Source: Earliella scabrosa | Taxonomy: Eukaryota; Basidiomycota; Agaricomycetes; Polyporales; Polyporaceae | DNA: 64,000 nt | Assembly: GCA_022605405.1 (NCBI GenBank) | Contig: JABYQQ010000012.1 | Coordinates: forward strand, 248,001 to 312,000 | Direction of reading: 5' to 3' | Shown: one piece after another, positions 38,011-48,700 of the stretch | Layout of the letters: each line of letters starts with the position of its first letter | Position numbering within the stretch: the first letter of the stretch is position 1 | Translations under genes and position numbers: made by a program | The notes under the pieces: model-generated | What the model was told of the DNA's origin: nothing | Databases searched by the model: none | What the model saw: only the letters and a program-made list of their open reading frames with translations

Positions 38011-39344
38011 TGATGGTCGAGGAGGACCTCAAACCAACCACCCCGTCGAGTATACCGGTTGAATGGGATAACTCCGAGAATGCCCTTCTGTACTCCTGGG
38101 AGCAAGGACATGTCTTGTCCAACGCTCCACAACTGTTTGCAATGGCTGGCTACACATACTTGCAGCAGCTTGCAGAGCAGGAGTACCAGAAGAAAGAAGT
38201 GCGTCCGGTGGAACAGATTGTGCCTGAACGGTATCACCAGTATCTACGCGTGTTTTCCAAAGACACATCGGAACGGCTTCCTGAGCATGGACCGTATGAT
38301 CACGCAATTGAACTGGTACCCAAGGCCAAGATGTTCCATTCACGAGTGTACCCCCTCTCCCCCAACGAGCAGGTAGAATAGATAAGTTTCTGCAGGAGAA
38401 CCTGGCTAAAGGCTACATTAGCGAGTCGAAGTCGCCCATTCTGTCGCCCTTCTTCATTAAAAAGAAGGACGGTAGTCTGCGACCCGTACAGGACTACCGT
38501 CGGCTCAACGAGATCACCGTGAAGAATCGGTATCCGATTCCTCTCGTCTCTGAGCTGGTGGATCGACTCAAACAGGCCAAGGTCTTCACTAAGTTGGACA
38601 TTCATTGGGGGTACAACAACATCCGGATTAGGATGGGAGATGAGTGGAAAGCTGTGTTCGTCATGAACCGAGGGCTCTTCGAGTCAAACGTGATGTTCTT
38701 TGGGTTGACCAACTCGCGTAGCACCTTTTCGGCTTTCATGAACGACATCTTTAAGGACCTCATTGTGGAAGGAAAGATCACAATCTACTTAGACAACATC
38801 CTGATCTTCTCCAACGACCTTGAGACACATTGCACCGTTACCCGCGAAGTCCTGAAGAGATTGGCAGAGCATGACCTGTTCTGCAAGCCCAAGAAATGCG
38901 AGTTCGAAGTCCCCAAGGTTGAGTACCTCGGTGTCCTCGTGTCCCACAACCGTGTCGAGATGGATCCTGTCAAAGTAAAGGGTATTCAGAAGTGGCCTAC
39001 TCCCCGCAATGCATCTGATGTCCGGAAGTTCCGAGGATTTGCAAATTTCTACCGCAGATTCATCCAGGACTTCAGTCGCATTTGCAAACCCTTGGATCGT
39101 CTCACCGGCAAAGTGCCCTGGCAATGGGGACAGGACGAACAGGAGGCTTTCAACAAGCTGAAACACCACTTTGTTCAGAATCCGGTGCTGTGCATGTACG
39201 ATCCGAACAAAGACACACGCATCGAGGTGGATGCCTCGGGATATGCAACCGGCGGAGTACTTGCACAGTTACGGGACGATGGCAAATGGCACCCGGTCGC
39301 CTTTCACTCTGAGTCGATGAGTGAGGCAGAGCGCAACTACAAGA
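38011..39344 (+). pseudogene. Gypsy reverse transcriptase and start of RNase H
   Basis: Polymerase region with LSPNEQVE, KFLQENLAKGYI, KKKDGSLRPVQDYRRLN, FTKLDIHWGYNNIRI and KVEYLGVLVSHN. One T appears to be missing at about 38380 (GAATAGAT for GAATTAGAT), giving a frameshift and a stop. The catalytic YxDD is YLDN (YLDNILIF), an Asp-to-Asn change at a metal-binding residue. RNase H begins with IEVDASGYATGGVLAQ and is cut by H3 after RNYK; it resumes after 40021 as YDKEMLAIIRALEAW. Confidence 0.9.
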
Positions 39345-40021
39345 CTTGGAGGGAGTGGGCCATCTTTGGCAGAGACGATTGATGAGGTTAGAATATGAGA
39401 TCCATATAATAATGATGACTATGAAGCAGTATCGGAAGTGCCATAACTAGTATTCCCTATACACAGCCAAATACGTCTACAAGTACTAGACGCCCATTGC
39501 TGAGCAGGCCTCTGGCACAACGGAGGCCTGCCCAGCCGTGACTCAGCCAGTACCATACAGCACTGTGTTTGAGAGGCATCTACATTAAGAGTGTAGTATG
39601 TAGCCATTGTGCTAGCACTATGGGCAATCATGCCTTGGGTTCGTGATTTTATGATGAACAGAAGATAAACTCTGACGAAAAGCTGCTATTCTTGGTAATG
39701 AAAACTTAGAGTTCACATTGTTTTCTCAATAAGATCGTGAAGTTGAGCCACTTTCACCCACAGTGTAGAAGACTTAACTATAGCATTCAAAGGCTAGGTG
39801 ATTGTACTAGTAAGTACGCGTCATGGGCGCCTGTCTAACCCTATAGTGCTTGACCTAACTCTAGCTCGGGATTTGGGCTCATAAGAAAATTAGTTACAAG
39901 CGCTGATGTAAGCATAAGGCTTTAGTAATCGGAGTTTGAAGTCAGTTCCCACGGGGTCAAATCATCGTGACAGAGAATGTTGTCATAAAGAACGATTTCT
40001 TTGTTACCTCATCAATCGTAA
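39345..40021 (-). mobile_element. Family H element, copy H3
   Basis: Minus-strand sense: starts TTACGATTGATGAGGTAAC and ends TCCAAG. Its 3' hairpin is worn (GCCAAAGATGGC). Excision joins AAC TAC AAG ATC TAC GAT, restoring RNase H, again with no duplicated target bases. 677 bp, non-coding. Confidence 0.88.
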
Positions 40022-41871
40022 TCTACGATAAAGAGATGCTCGCGATAATACGGGCCTTAGAGGCCTGGCACCACTACCTGGAAGGGTTACCATGGTGTTT
40101 CGAGATTCAGTCAGACCACAAGAATCTCGAATATTGGTGCACCGCACAACATCTCACTCGTAGACAGGCGCAATGGGCACTTTATCTGTCTAGGTTTGAC
40201 TTTGAGATCACGCACAAACCAGGCACATCCAACGGACGTGCAGATGCACTCTCCAGGTGCCCTGGTCACCAGAAGGATGATGCCGATGACAACCTAGACC
40301 AGATAGTGCTACGACTGGAACAGTTCAGGCTACTGGCAGCTTGTAGAGGACACAACACGGTAGTGGCAGACAAAGCCCTGCTAAAGCGTATTCGCACTTG
40401 CTCTGAACGGGAGCAGGAGGTAGCAGAAGCTCTACAGAAAGTGGAGAAACTAGGACCAGTGCGGCTCCAGAGTGATCTCGTCGATTGGAATGTTGAGCAA
40501 GGCCTCATCCTCTACCGAGGAAAGGTCTACGTACCAAAAGATGAGGCACTCCGCACTGATATTGTCCGAATTCACCACGACCTACCTCCTGCGGGACACC
40601 CAGGGCAGTGGAAGACGCTTGAGTTGGTATCGTGCAATTACTGGTGGCCAGGGATGGGCAAATTCGTTAAGGAGTACGTGGGGACGTGCGACACTTGTCG
40701 GCGCACTAAACCTGTACGGAGTTGACCTCAAGGTCTTCTCAAACCCAACGAAATCCCTGAAAGGCCTGGACAGATTGTCACTTGTGACTACATTGTCAGC
40801 CTTCCCGAGATTGATGGCCACAATGTGATCCAACTCATGGCAGACAGACACGGAAAGCTGGTGCACTTGGTACCCTGCAGCGACAAGATTGATGCGGGAG
40901 GGGCAGCAGACGTCTTCATTCAGGAGTACTTCCGCCTGCATGGACTGCCCCAGAAGATCATCTCCGACTGGGGACCACAGTTCACTGCAGACCTATTCCG
41001 TGCCATTCTGAAGGGCTTAGGCATTGAGAGTGCCCTGTCCACTGCGTACCATCCCCAGACCGACGGACAGTCAGAGCGGTTCAATCAGGAAGTAGAGGCG
41101 TACTTGCGAGCATTCTGCAGTCAGCGACGAGATGACTGGGTCAAATGGCTCCCCATTGCAGAGTATGCACTCAACGCCAGAGTTCACTCGTCAACGGGTT
41201 ACTCCCTCTTCTTCCTGATGTACGGATACGAACCGCAATTTCTGGTACCTGCCAACCCGGACACACAAGTACCTGCAGCCAACGAGCGACTCGCAGAGCT
41301 TGCCAAGGTGCGCGAGGATGCCACGGCTGCATTGACACTGGCAGCAGAGCGTATGAAGGAGTACTTCGACCATCACGCACAGGACACCCCGACGTTCACA
41401 CCTGGACAGAAAGTGTGGCTGGACACACGCAACTTGAGATTCTCAGACATCCCTAAAAAGCTTGCCGACAAGTTTGCAGGCCCGTACCCCATCATACGAC
41501 GTGTCGGCGAACTAGCATACGAACTCAAGTTGCCCCACACCATGGAGATTCATCCGGTGTTCCATGTCTCACTCCTTCACGCACACAAGCAGAGTACGCT
41601 GCCAGGGCATGTCCCTCCTGAACCCGCTCCAATTGAAGTCGAAGGCGAGGAAGAGTACAAAGTGGAGGAAATTCGTAACTCGCGCCGATGGGGCAGATGG
41701 CACAAGCTGCAGTACTTAGTCCAATGGAAGGGATGGGGTCCAGAGAACGACTCTTGGGAAGATGCAGTGAATGTCGAACATGCAGCTGAACTAGTAGAGG
41801 CATTCCATAACAGACATCCAGACGCTGATGGACCTCACAAACCCTACACGCCCAAGAAGCGTCGCTCATGA
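40022..41871 (+). pseudogene. Gypsy RNase H, integrase and chromodomain
   Basis: RNase H (YDKEMLAIIRALEAWHHYLE, TRRQAQWALYLSRFDFEITH), integrase zinc finger (HHDLPPAGHPGQWKT, CDTCRRTKP), DDE core with TCDYIVSL, IISDWGPQFTADLF and DGQSERFNQEVEAYLR, then a linker and a chromodomain YLVQWKGWGPENDSWED near 41715-41765, which in chromoviruses steers insertion to marked chromatin. An in-frame TGA at about 40723 splits the integrase; the same frame continues after it. The last stop is TGA at 41869-41871, followed by a polypurine tract (AGGAGGGGGG). Confidence 0.92.
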
Positions 41872-41897
41872 GGACATGAGCCTTAGGAGGGGGGTAC

Positions 41898-42344
41898 TGT
41901 CACGAACGGTCCCTCAGTGCCTAGGGAAGCGCCCAACTAACCACCGTTCACGACTGTTCACTGTTTCCATTGTCCGCTATCTCCATTGTACTTCCAGATT
42001 CCAGAGCCCCTTTTGTTTCTTCTCCTTTGTTCCGGACACAATTGTCGTCATACCATTGTATCTCCTCCATTGTTCCGTCACTCTATTGTTCTATTGTTCT
42101 CCAAGCGCTATTGTTCTAACCGTAGATATAAACCCTAGCACTTGCTACCTGGAGACGTCAGTTTCGACCTCTTGTCTCCAGGTAAGCCTCACTTGTATTT
42201 CACTTGTAGATACTTCGCTCAATACAACTTGTCTCCAGCCCTGCGTGTCGAGCCTTGCTCCACTCTCGCTGCACAAGCGCTCGTCGGACGCCCTCGCTCG
42301 CCTCGTCGTTCCCTTCTCGTCTTGCTTGACCCCAGGTCGCGACA
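41898..42344 (+). repeat. Right LTR of the Gypsy element
   Basis: 447 bp, TGTCACGAACGG...GGTCGCGACA, starting just after the polypurine tract. Ends TGTC/GACA form short inverted repeats. It contains TATTGTTC repeats and a TATAAACCC motif near 42127 that could be the TATA box. Confidence 0.9.
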
Positions 42345-42977
42345 GGAAAGTTGACCATCATTGCAACTTTCGAACATTTGGCCAATAAATGTGTTTGTTG
42401 ATACATATTGAAGTGAATTAAATAGATGCGTAATATGTCTAGAAGATCAATATATAATGGACAATGATCTAGTGTGACCACATATGCATACCAAAGCCAA
42501 ATCATGCTCACAACTCAGCCAACCTTTCGCATTTGGGCAAGTGTATATGAGCTATAACTTTTGTATTAATAGTTCATATAAACTTGAAGTAAGTCCATCT
42601 AAAAAGTGCAGATCATGCCTACCAAACAATATTAAAACATGTTTGTTACAGAGTTATAAGTATAGGCAGTAGTAGATGAAGCGATTAGAAGTAATAGAAA
42701 GAGCCACTAGTAACTAATAGTATAGACGCCAATGAACCACGAAGCATGTGCCAACACAATGTAGTAAGCGCCGGCCATGCCAGCAGCCGAGCCGCGGGGG
42801 AGAGCATAAGAAAAGTAGTCAATGTGGCTGTGTCCAGTGGTAAGAAACGAGTAAGAAATTACAACCCTAACCCTGTGGTGCGCGTCTAAAAGTAAGTAAT
42901 TTTGTTACCTGAGATGACATAAGTTGTATGGAAGAGTAACAAAAACTTTTCCCACGGTGACCGAGTTGCGTCACAAG
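42345..42977. repeat. Fragment related to family H copy H4
   Basis: About 630 bases nearly match 56851-57486 inside H4, from GAAAGTTGAC to GTTGCGTCACAAGCG. It abuts the Gypsy right LTR, so the Gypsy inserted into, or recombined with, a relative of H4. It is non-coding. Confidence 0.85.
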
Positions 42978-43110
42978 CGCGCTTCTCGACACACTGGAAG
43001 GTGCTGAAGCACCTTACCGATGCCGACCACGCAGGCTGTCCAGACACTGGTCGCTCGACGTCTGGCTACATGATCAAGATGGGCACTGGAGCGATCTCCT
43101 TGCATCATCA
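42978..43110 (+). pseudogene. Copia RNase H scrap
   Basis: Encodes HWKVLKHL and TDADHAGCPDTGRSTSGYM followed by IKMGTGAIS, matching the RNase H of Copia 2 (there on the minus strand) but with in-frame losses of the bases between these blocks. The continuation to 43222 does not match. Confidence 0.75.
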
Positions 43111-43405
43111 TACGACAGGAAGTCCTCGTGCGCACCCATGTACAGTCTTATACCAGTCCTTGGGCCGGTCAAATTGCGCGAGGCCTGCCTGCCCCTCCCC
43201 TGCTTCCAGTTCGCTTAAATAACGAGATAGCTAGCCAGTGGATACCCTGCAGTATAACATACCAAGATATGGTGGTGATATGTGGATTGCGTTAGAGGGA
43301 TTGGGGCAAATCTTTTCAAAAGTGGCGCATCAGTGCAGCAACACTTGTTGGGCCATGTCACACATTTCCTGATATAGCACGCTTAATACATTTGATGGCA
43401 TTACA
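43111..43405. other. Non-coding DNA between repeats
   Basis: Nothing recognised. Confidence 0.3.
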
Positions 43406-44180
43406 TCAATCTGCTTCTGCATGCGGCTCATCGTCTTCACTCTGCTGCTCCTCCTCCTCCTCATCATTGTCGCCTTCCCCTTCATCGCAAGACGGCATCT
43501 TGGGCTTGGACTTTGCGCTTTCAAGCTTCCCGAGCTTGGGCTTTGTCCAACCTGGTCGTCGCTTCTCCTGCTTGGCCAGGTCCCGCTCCGCTTCCCACTC
43601 GGCCACTTCTCGTCAGTACTGCTCTCGGTGACTTGAGTGAAGAAGACGTCATCGGACAGGAGTCTTGGAAGGCCATCAGCCATCAACTTGCGTCGCCTTG
43701 GTCGGTCTTTTTTGTTCTCATATGCTTGGAGTTGTTGCTGAATTTGCTTGACATAGATGTTCTGCAGGATCGAGACCGCCTGCATCTGGAGTGCCGCCAT
43801 CTCTGCGCGCTCAAGCCTGTGCTCAAGGCCATCCAGCAAGTCAAGGAGCTCAACTCCGAACGCAGTAGTCGGCTCTCTGGTACGTGCAGCCTCACATCTG
43901 AGTTTGAACGGAGATATGGGTGTAGGCTGGAACAAGGGGGGAGGTTGGTGTGACGTGAGTGGAGTGGGAGAGAGGAGGTAGCAAACCAATATCCGGAAAC
44001 CGCTCACTGTGCTTCCCTTTGCAGATCTCGCCCACATGTTCCTTCAGCCGTCGATGACTGAGAGGAAAACCGCGGAGCACTGTATCAATAGCGAAGTCGA
44101 CCACAGACTTCTCCTCCGCGTTGGTCAGCCATCGCTTCGTGGTATTGAATTCCCAGATGCTTCTCTGTCCCTGTGCGCGG

Positions 44181-44520
44181 TAGGGCTGAGCACGGATCTG
44201 ATCCAGAGAGCTACAGCTCTCTACCTATGGGTAATGGTACCTTCAGACCCTCTGATCCAGATCCGTCAAAACCCAAACCTATAGGTATTTACTGTGGGTA
44301 CCTACAGGTACCTATAGGTCTTTTTTCCAAGTATGCATATTTATGTGTTTCTCAAAAAATCAAGTATGTTTGTAGAGAAGAATAAATTCATTTTCTTGAT
44401 CCAGATCCGTACAGATCAAGATCCGCACTGATCCAGATCCACACTGATCCGAACCTACAGGTATTTTCACAGATACCTAGACTGTGACCTATAGGTATGT
44501 CTGATCCGTGCTCACCCCTA
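44181..44520. mobile_element. hAT-type MITE A, 340 bp
   Basis: Ends TAGGGCTGAGCACGGATC and its inverse (reverse complement TAGGGGTGAGCACGGATC), flanked by a perfect 8-bp duplication GTGCGCGG (44173-44180 and 44521-44528). The inside is rich in GATCC and CTATAGGTA motifs. TAGGG ends and an 8-bp duplication define hAT elements. It interrupts the pogo-like relic after STIQRR. Confidence 0.95.
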
Positions 44521-44670
44521 GTGCGCGGCGCTGGATCGTGCTTTTGTGGAGCTTGATAGTCTTCCCTGTCTTCGCGTAGCATTCCGCCTCGACTTCTTGA
44601 CAGATCTTCCGTGTCCCCTTCCCACCTTTGGGCTCCGCTTTGTATCATTCCACCACAATTGTCACCCATT

Positions 44671-45293
44671 TAAGGCTGAGCGCGGCTCCAGCTCACTTTT
44701 CAGATCGAGCTGCAATTATTCGGAGCTGGGTCCGGGATGATCCGGATCCACGGCTCCAGCTCATTGCAGATCCAGCTCACTGCAGATCTGGATCAAGCTT
44801 CTGAAAACCCCATGATCCGCAGATGAGCTGCAGAGGGGTCAAAAACGATTAAAATGTTACACCTTTGGATGCATTCTGTAGTGTATTGGATACAGTATTT
44901 ATGTTCCAAAAACAATTGACTTATATAGAACCATGGCTGAGATATTGCACATACAACTGAGCCCAAAAATGGCTTAACCACATACAATATGGTACAGTAA
45001 ATCATCAATAACTCGTGGAATGTGCGGCTTTTTGTTCTGATTTTAGATATACAGGTAGACACAGCATAGAAAATACTCTGTAGTTAATATGGCATTGATC
45101 CATCAACATTCAATAAAGATATGAATTGTTTACTTTCTTTATATTCTCCACTGCAGATCATCTGCAGATCGATCCGAAATGATCCGGATCCATGCAGATC
45201 TGATCCGTGCGGATCTGGATCAAGGAAAAAAAGTGCTCCTGATCTGCAGGTTCAGATCCGGATCATCCGCGGATCGAACCGTGCTCGGCCTTA
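44671..45293. mobile_element. hAT-type MITE B, 623 bp
   Basis: Ends TAAGGCTGAGCGCGG and its inverse (reverse complement TAAGGCCGAGCACGG), flanked by a perfect 8-bp duplication CACCCATT (44663-44670 and 45294-45301). GATCC/GGATC and CAGATC motifs crowd both subterminal zones, with an AT-rich non-coding centre. It is related to MITE A by its ends. Confidence 0.95.
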
Positions 45294-45347
45294 CACCCAT
45301 TCCTCCTGGAATTTGGACTTCAGCCTCTTCTCCATAGTCTTCAAGTT

Positions 45348-45734
45348 TGTTGGCTGCAGGGCACCTCAGAGCAGTCACAATGGCCTAGGTCGAGCTCTGT
45401 GAAGTCTGATATAGCTCTGTGAAGTCTAAGGACGCCAGAGCTCGACGAAGGGGAAGTTTGCAGCGCGCGCTACATCGTGGGAAAGAACTGTACAGTTGTG
45501 CGCGCAGTAAGGCACCGAAAATCAACGAAGAAAAATGATAAGGCAAAAGCGCCCAAAAGTGCGAGGGTTCAATCCTGGGAGTGGGCAAAAGTGAAAACAT
45601 TTTATAACTCGGGAATGGCGCGCGATCTCCGCGCACCAATTGGAGCGTTGGTCGGGCGCACTGCCAGTGACCCTCCTGCAAATTTGTGACTTGGTGCGGT
45701 CACAGAAACTCGTGCTATTGCCCAGAGTTCAACA
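45348..45734 (-). repeat. Copia 2 downstream LTR
   Basis: 387 bp. It contains GCGAGGGTTCAATCCTGGGA, which has the form of a tRNA T-arm and RNA polymerase III B box (GGTTCAATCC). The other LTR keeps this motif. Confidence 0.9.
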
Positions 45735-45748
45735 CTTCCCCCTGCCGA

Positions 45749-48700
45749 TCAAGTCCCCAGCCCCAGCATCTTCACCATCTCAAGCACCTTCGGCTTGGGC
45801 AGCGACTTGGTGAGAATGTCAGCTGGCATGTCTGAAGTGCGCAGATGCACAACCTCAATCCATCCCTTGGCTACTTCGTCCCGGAGCCAGTAGAAGCGCA
45901 GATCGAGGTGCTTCATGCGCCCATGGTGCTCGGGATTTTTCGCAACAGAGAGAGCAGAGAGGTTGTCGATGTGGAGTGTGGAGGCTGAGGTGACGTCAAA
46001 GCCAAACTCCGTGAAGAGGTTGCGCAGCCAGAGCATCTCCTGGCCAGCAGAGACAGCAGCGACAAACTCTGCCTCTGTGGTGGACAGCGCAACGATTGTC
46101 TGGAGACGACTCGACCAGGAGATCGCTCCAGTGCCCATCTTGATCACGTAGCCAGACGTCGAGCGACCAGTGTCTGGACAGCCTGCGTGGTCGGCATCGG
46201 TGTAGGAGGTGAAGAGCTCGGAGTCGGAGGAAGGGGAGTATGTGAGCTTGTAGTCGAGTGTGCCCTTGATGTAGCGGAAGAGGTGCTTCACCGCCTTCCA
46301 GTGTGTCATCCCAGGGTTTGTCGAGAAGCGAGCAAGGTTGCCAACAGTGCGAGCAATGTCTGGACGTGTCGCCACAGCGAGATAGAAGAGGGAGCCGACA
46401 GCCTGGTTGTAGGGAATGTCCTGCATCTCGCGGACGTCTGAGGGCGAGCTGGGAGCCATGTCTGAGCTGAGACGAAGACCAGGATCCATGGGTGTGCTGA
46501 CTGGGTCGCAGTTTGCGAAGCCGTATCGCTCGAGGACGTCGAGTGCGTACTGGCGCTGCGAGATGGAGAGGGAACAGTTCGAGCGGTCGCGCTCAATCTT
46601 GACCCCAAGGAGCCAGGACATTGGTCCAAGATCGCGCAGCTTGAAGTGCTTGCACAGGTCGTCCTTGACGCGCTGAATGGCCGCCTTTGACTTGCTTGCA
46701 AGCGTGATGTCATCGACGAAGACAGGGATGATGACACGTACACCGTCGCGCAGGTAGACCCAGACACTGTGCTCGCAGACGAGGCGCAAAAATCCGAGCT
46801 TCAGGAGCACCTCGTGCAGCTTCTCGTGCCAGCAACGACCAGCCTGCTTGAGGCCGTAGAGAGCCTTGCGAAGGCGCCACACCCACTCTGGAGACTTCTC
46901 CTCAAACCCCTCTGGCTGCTTCATGTACACCTCCTCCTTCAGCTCGCCGTTGAGGTAGGCTGAGGAGATGTCCATGGACTCGAGTTCAAGGTCCTCAAGT
47001 GCTGCAAGCGCGAGGATGGCTCGAATCGACGCCCACTTGGGAGTAGGGGCGAAGGTCTCGTTGTAGTCGAAGCCAGGGCGCTGGGAGAAGCCTTTGGCGA
47101 CGAGACGGCCCTTGTACCGCTCAATCGAGCCGTCAGCATTGCGCTTGACGCGGAACACCCAGCGCGAGCCAATTGCCTTGCGCCCAGGGGGCAGGCGAAC
47201 CAGCTCGAAGGTGCCGTTCTCGACGAGGGACTGGATCTCGTCCTGCGCAGCCTTCAGCCACTGCTCGCGCTTGTCAGGCGCAAGCTGCATGACCTCTGCG
47301 ATGGACCGCGGCTCGCCAAAGTGCTCCTGGTTTGCCTTGCATGCGTGCTGCACCACAGACTCGAAGGTGACCTCGAGCGCATCGTTGTACGACAGGAAGT
47401 CCTCGCGTGCGCCCGTGTAGACATGCTCGATGCCAGCGACCATTGCCTCAAACGAGCACTGGAGCGCATCCTCGTGGTCACGTCCCAGGCAGTCGAGTTC
47501 GTCGTCTGACGACGTGGGAGTGGGAGGAGGAGACGGAGCTCGAGGTGCAGGGATGTGGGCAGGAGCTGGGTCGACTGGCGCATCGATGAGCGGATCTGGG
47601 GACGGCGAGTGACGCTGTGGAGTGTTGTCGCGCTCAGACGGCTCTGGCGTTGGCGCAGGAGATGGCGTCGCAATGCGAAGGCGCTGCGGAGGCTGGTTGA
47701 GGCGTTCGAGCTCACGGTGGTTGAGCGAGCCTTGATGGCGTCCTGCGCGTGGTGGGAGGACCTTGCGAGCGAGTGCTGGATAGGGCCTGAACCCGGCATG
47801 GTCGTTGGCTTCATGGTGTGCTAAAGGACGTGGAGCTGGAGCTGGTGGTGGACGTGGTGCAGGCGCAACAGGCGCAGGAGGCGCAGGGGCGCACGGCGCA
47901 GGTGCTGGCGGTGCTGGCGGACTGGGGGAGTGCGAAGGGACGTCAGGAGGCTGCTGGTGAGGCGGTGGAGGCGCATTTTGCGGTGCAGGAGGTGCAGGAG
48001 GTGCAGGATCATCCGAGTCATCTCCCCCCTGATCGTGCAGCTCTGGCACATTGGACGCGTCCTCTGACGGCTCGTCCGCGTCCTCTGCCGCTCCAGGGAC
48101 GTCGACCTGGTCCAGCGGGACACCAAAGACGTTGATGAACGGCGAGTTCCCTGGGAAGCAGCGCTCGTCAAAGACAGCGTGCGAGGGGATGAGGAACTTC
48201 CTCGCAGCAGGATCCCAGAAGCACCATGCCTTTGTGCCCTCAGGGTACCCGACGAAGATGCACTTGCGTGTGTGCGGCTGCAGCGCCTTGCGGTCCTTCT
48301 TGCGCACGAGCACGTAGGCCAGACAGCCAAAGACGCGGAAGTAGGAGACATCTGGCTTGCGTCCATCGCCCTTCCACACTGTGTAGGGAATCCCGCCGTC
48401 GAGCGCAGAGGTGGGCATGTGGTTGCGTGTGTGGACAGCGAGAGACCAGAATGAGGGAGGGAGCTTTGATTGGACGAGGAGTGCGGTGGATCCCTCAGCG
48501 ATGGTGCGGTTTCCTCGCTCTGCGACGCCATTCTGATGCGGCTCATCTGTCTCTGTGCGCAATACCTGAAGTGCGACGGCGTATCTCTTCTTGTGTGTGA
48601 GGTGGAAGACAGACAGTAGATTGCTGGCAAGCGCAGGAACATGCAAGACATCGTGTAGTACAACCGCAGGTGGTAGAACTCCGTCCCTCTCCGCCGGCTG

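Larger units (their letters stand above)
17939..42344 (+). mobile_element. Gypsy chromovirus, split by nested insertions
   Basis: A plus-strand Ty3/Gypsy element bounded by a truncated left LTR (17939-18193) and a full right LTR (41898-42344). Its own sequence lies at about 17939-19011, 20722-22008, 36584-36797, 38011-39344 and 40022-42344. The rest is later insertions: a Plavaka DNA transposon with a Copia in it, and family-H elements H6 and H3. Order of domains is gag, protease, RT, RNase H, integrase, chromodomain. It is inactive: in-frame stops, a frameshift and changed catalytic residues are described in the part entries. Confidence 0.9.
43406..45335 (-). pseudogene. Pogo-like transposase relic lacking its DDE domain
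   Basis: Minus strand: start MEKRLKSKFQEEW, an in-frame TGA after VTIVVE, then GTRKICQEVEAECYAKTGK, LHKSTIQRRA and a CENP-B/psq-type helix-turn-helix (EEKSVVDFAIDTVLRGFPLS, LKEHVGEICKGKHSERFPDI). After an intron-like break (about 43930-44000) the C-terminal family tail follows: KLMADGLPRLLSDDVFF, WEAERDLAKQEKRRPGWTKP and an acidic end DEPHAEAD. The DDE catalytic region expected between the two halves is absent. Two hAT-type MITEs (44181-44520 and 44671-45293) split the N-terminal half; removing them restores the frame. It was probably already non-functional. Confidence 0.75.
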
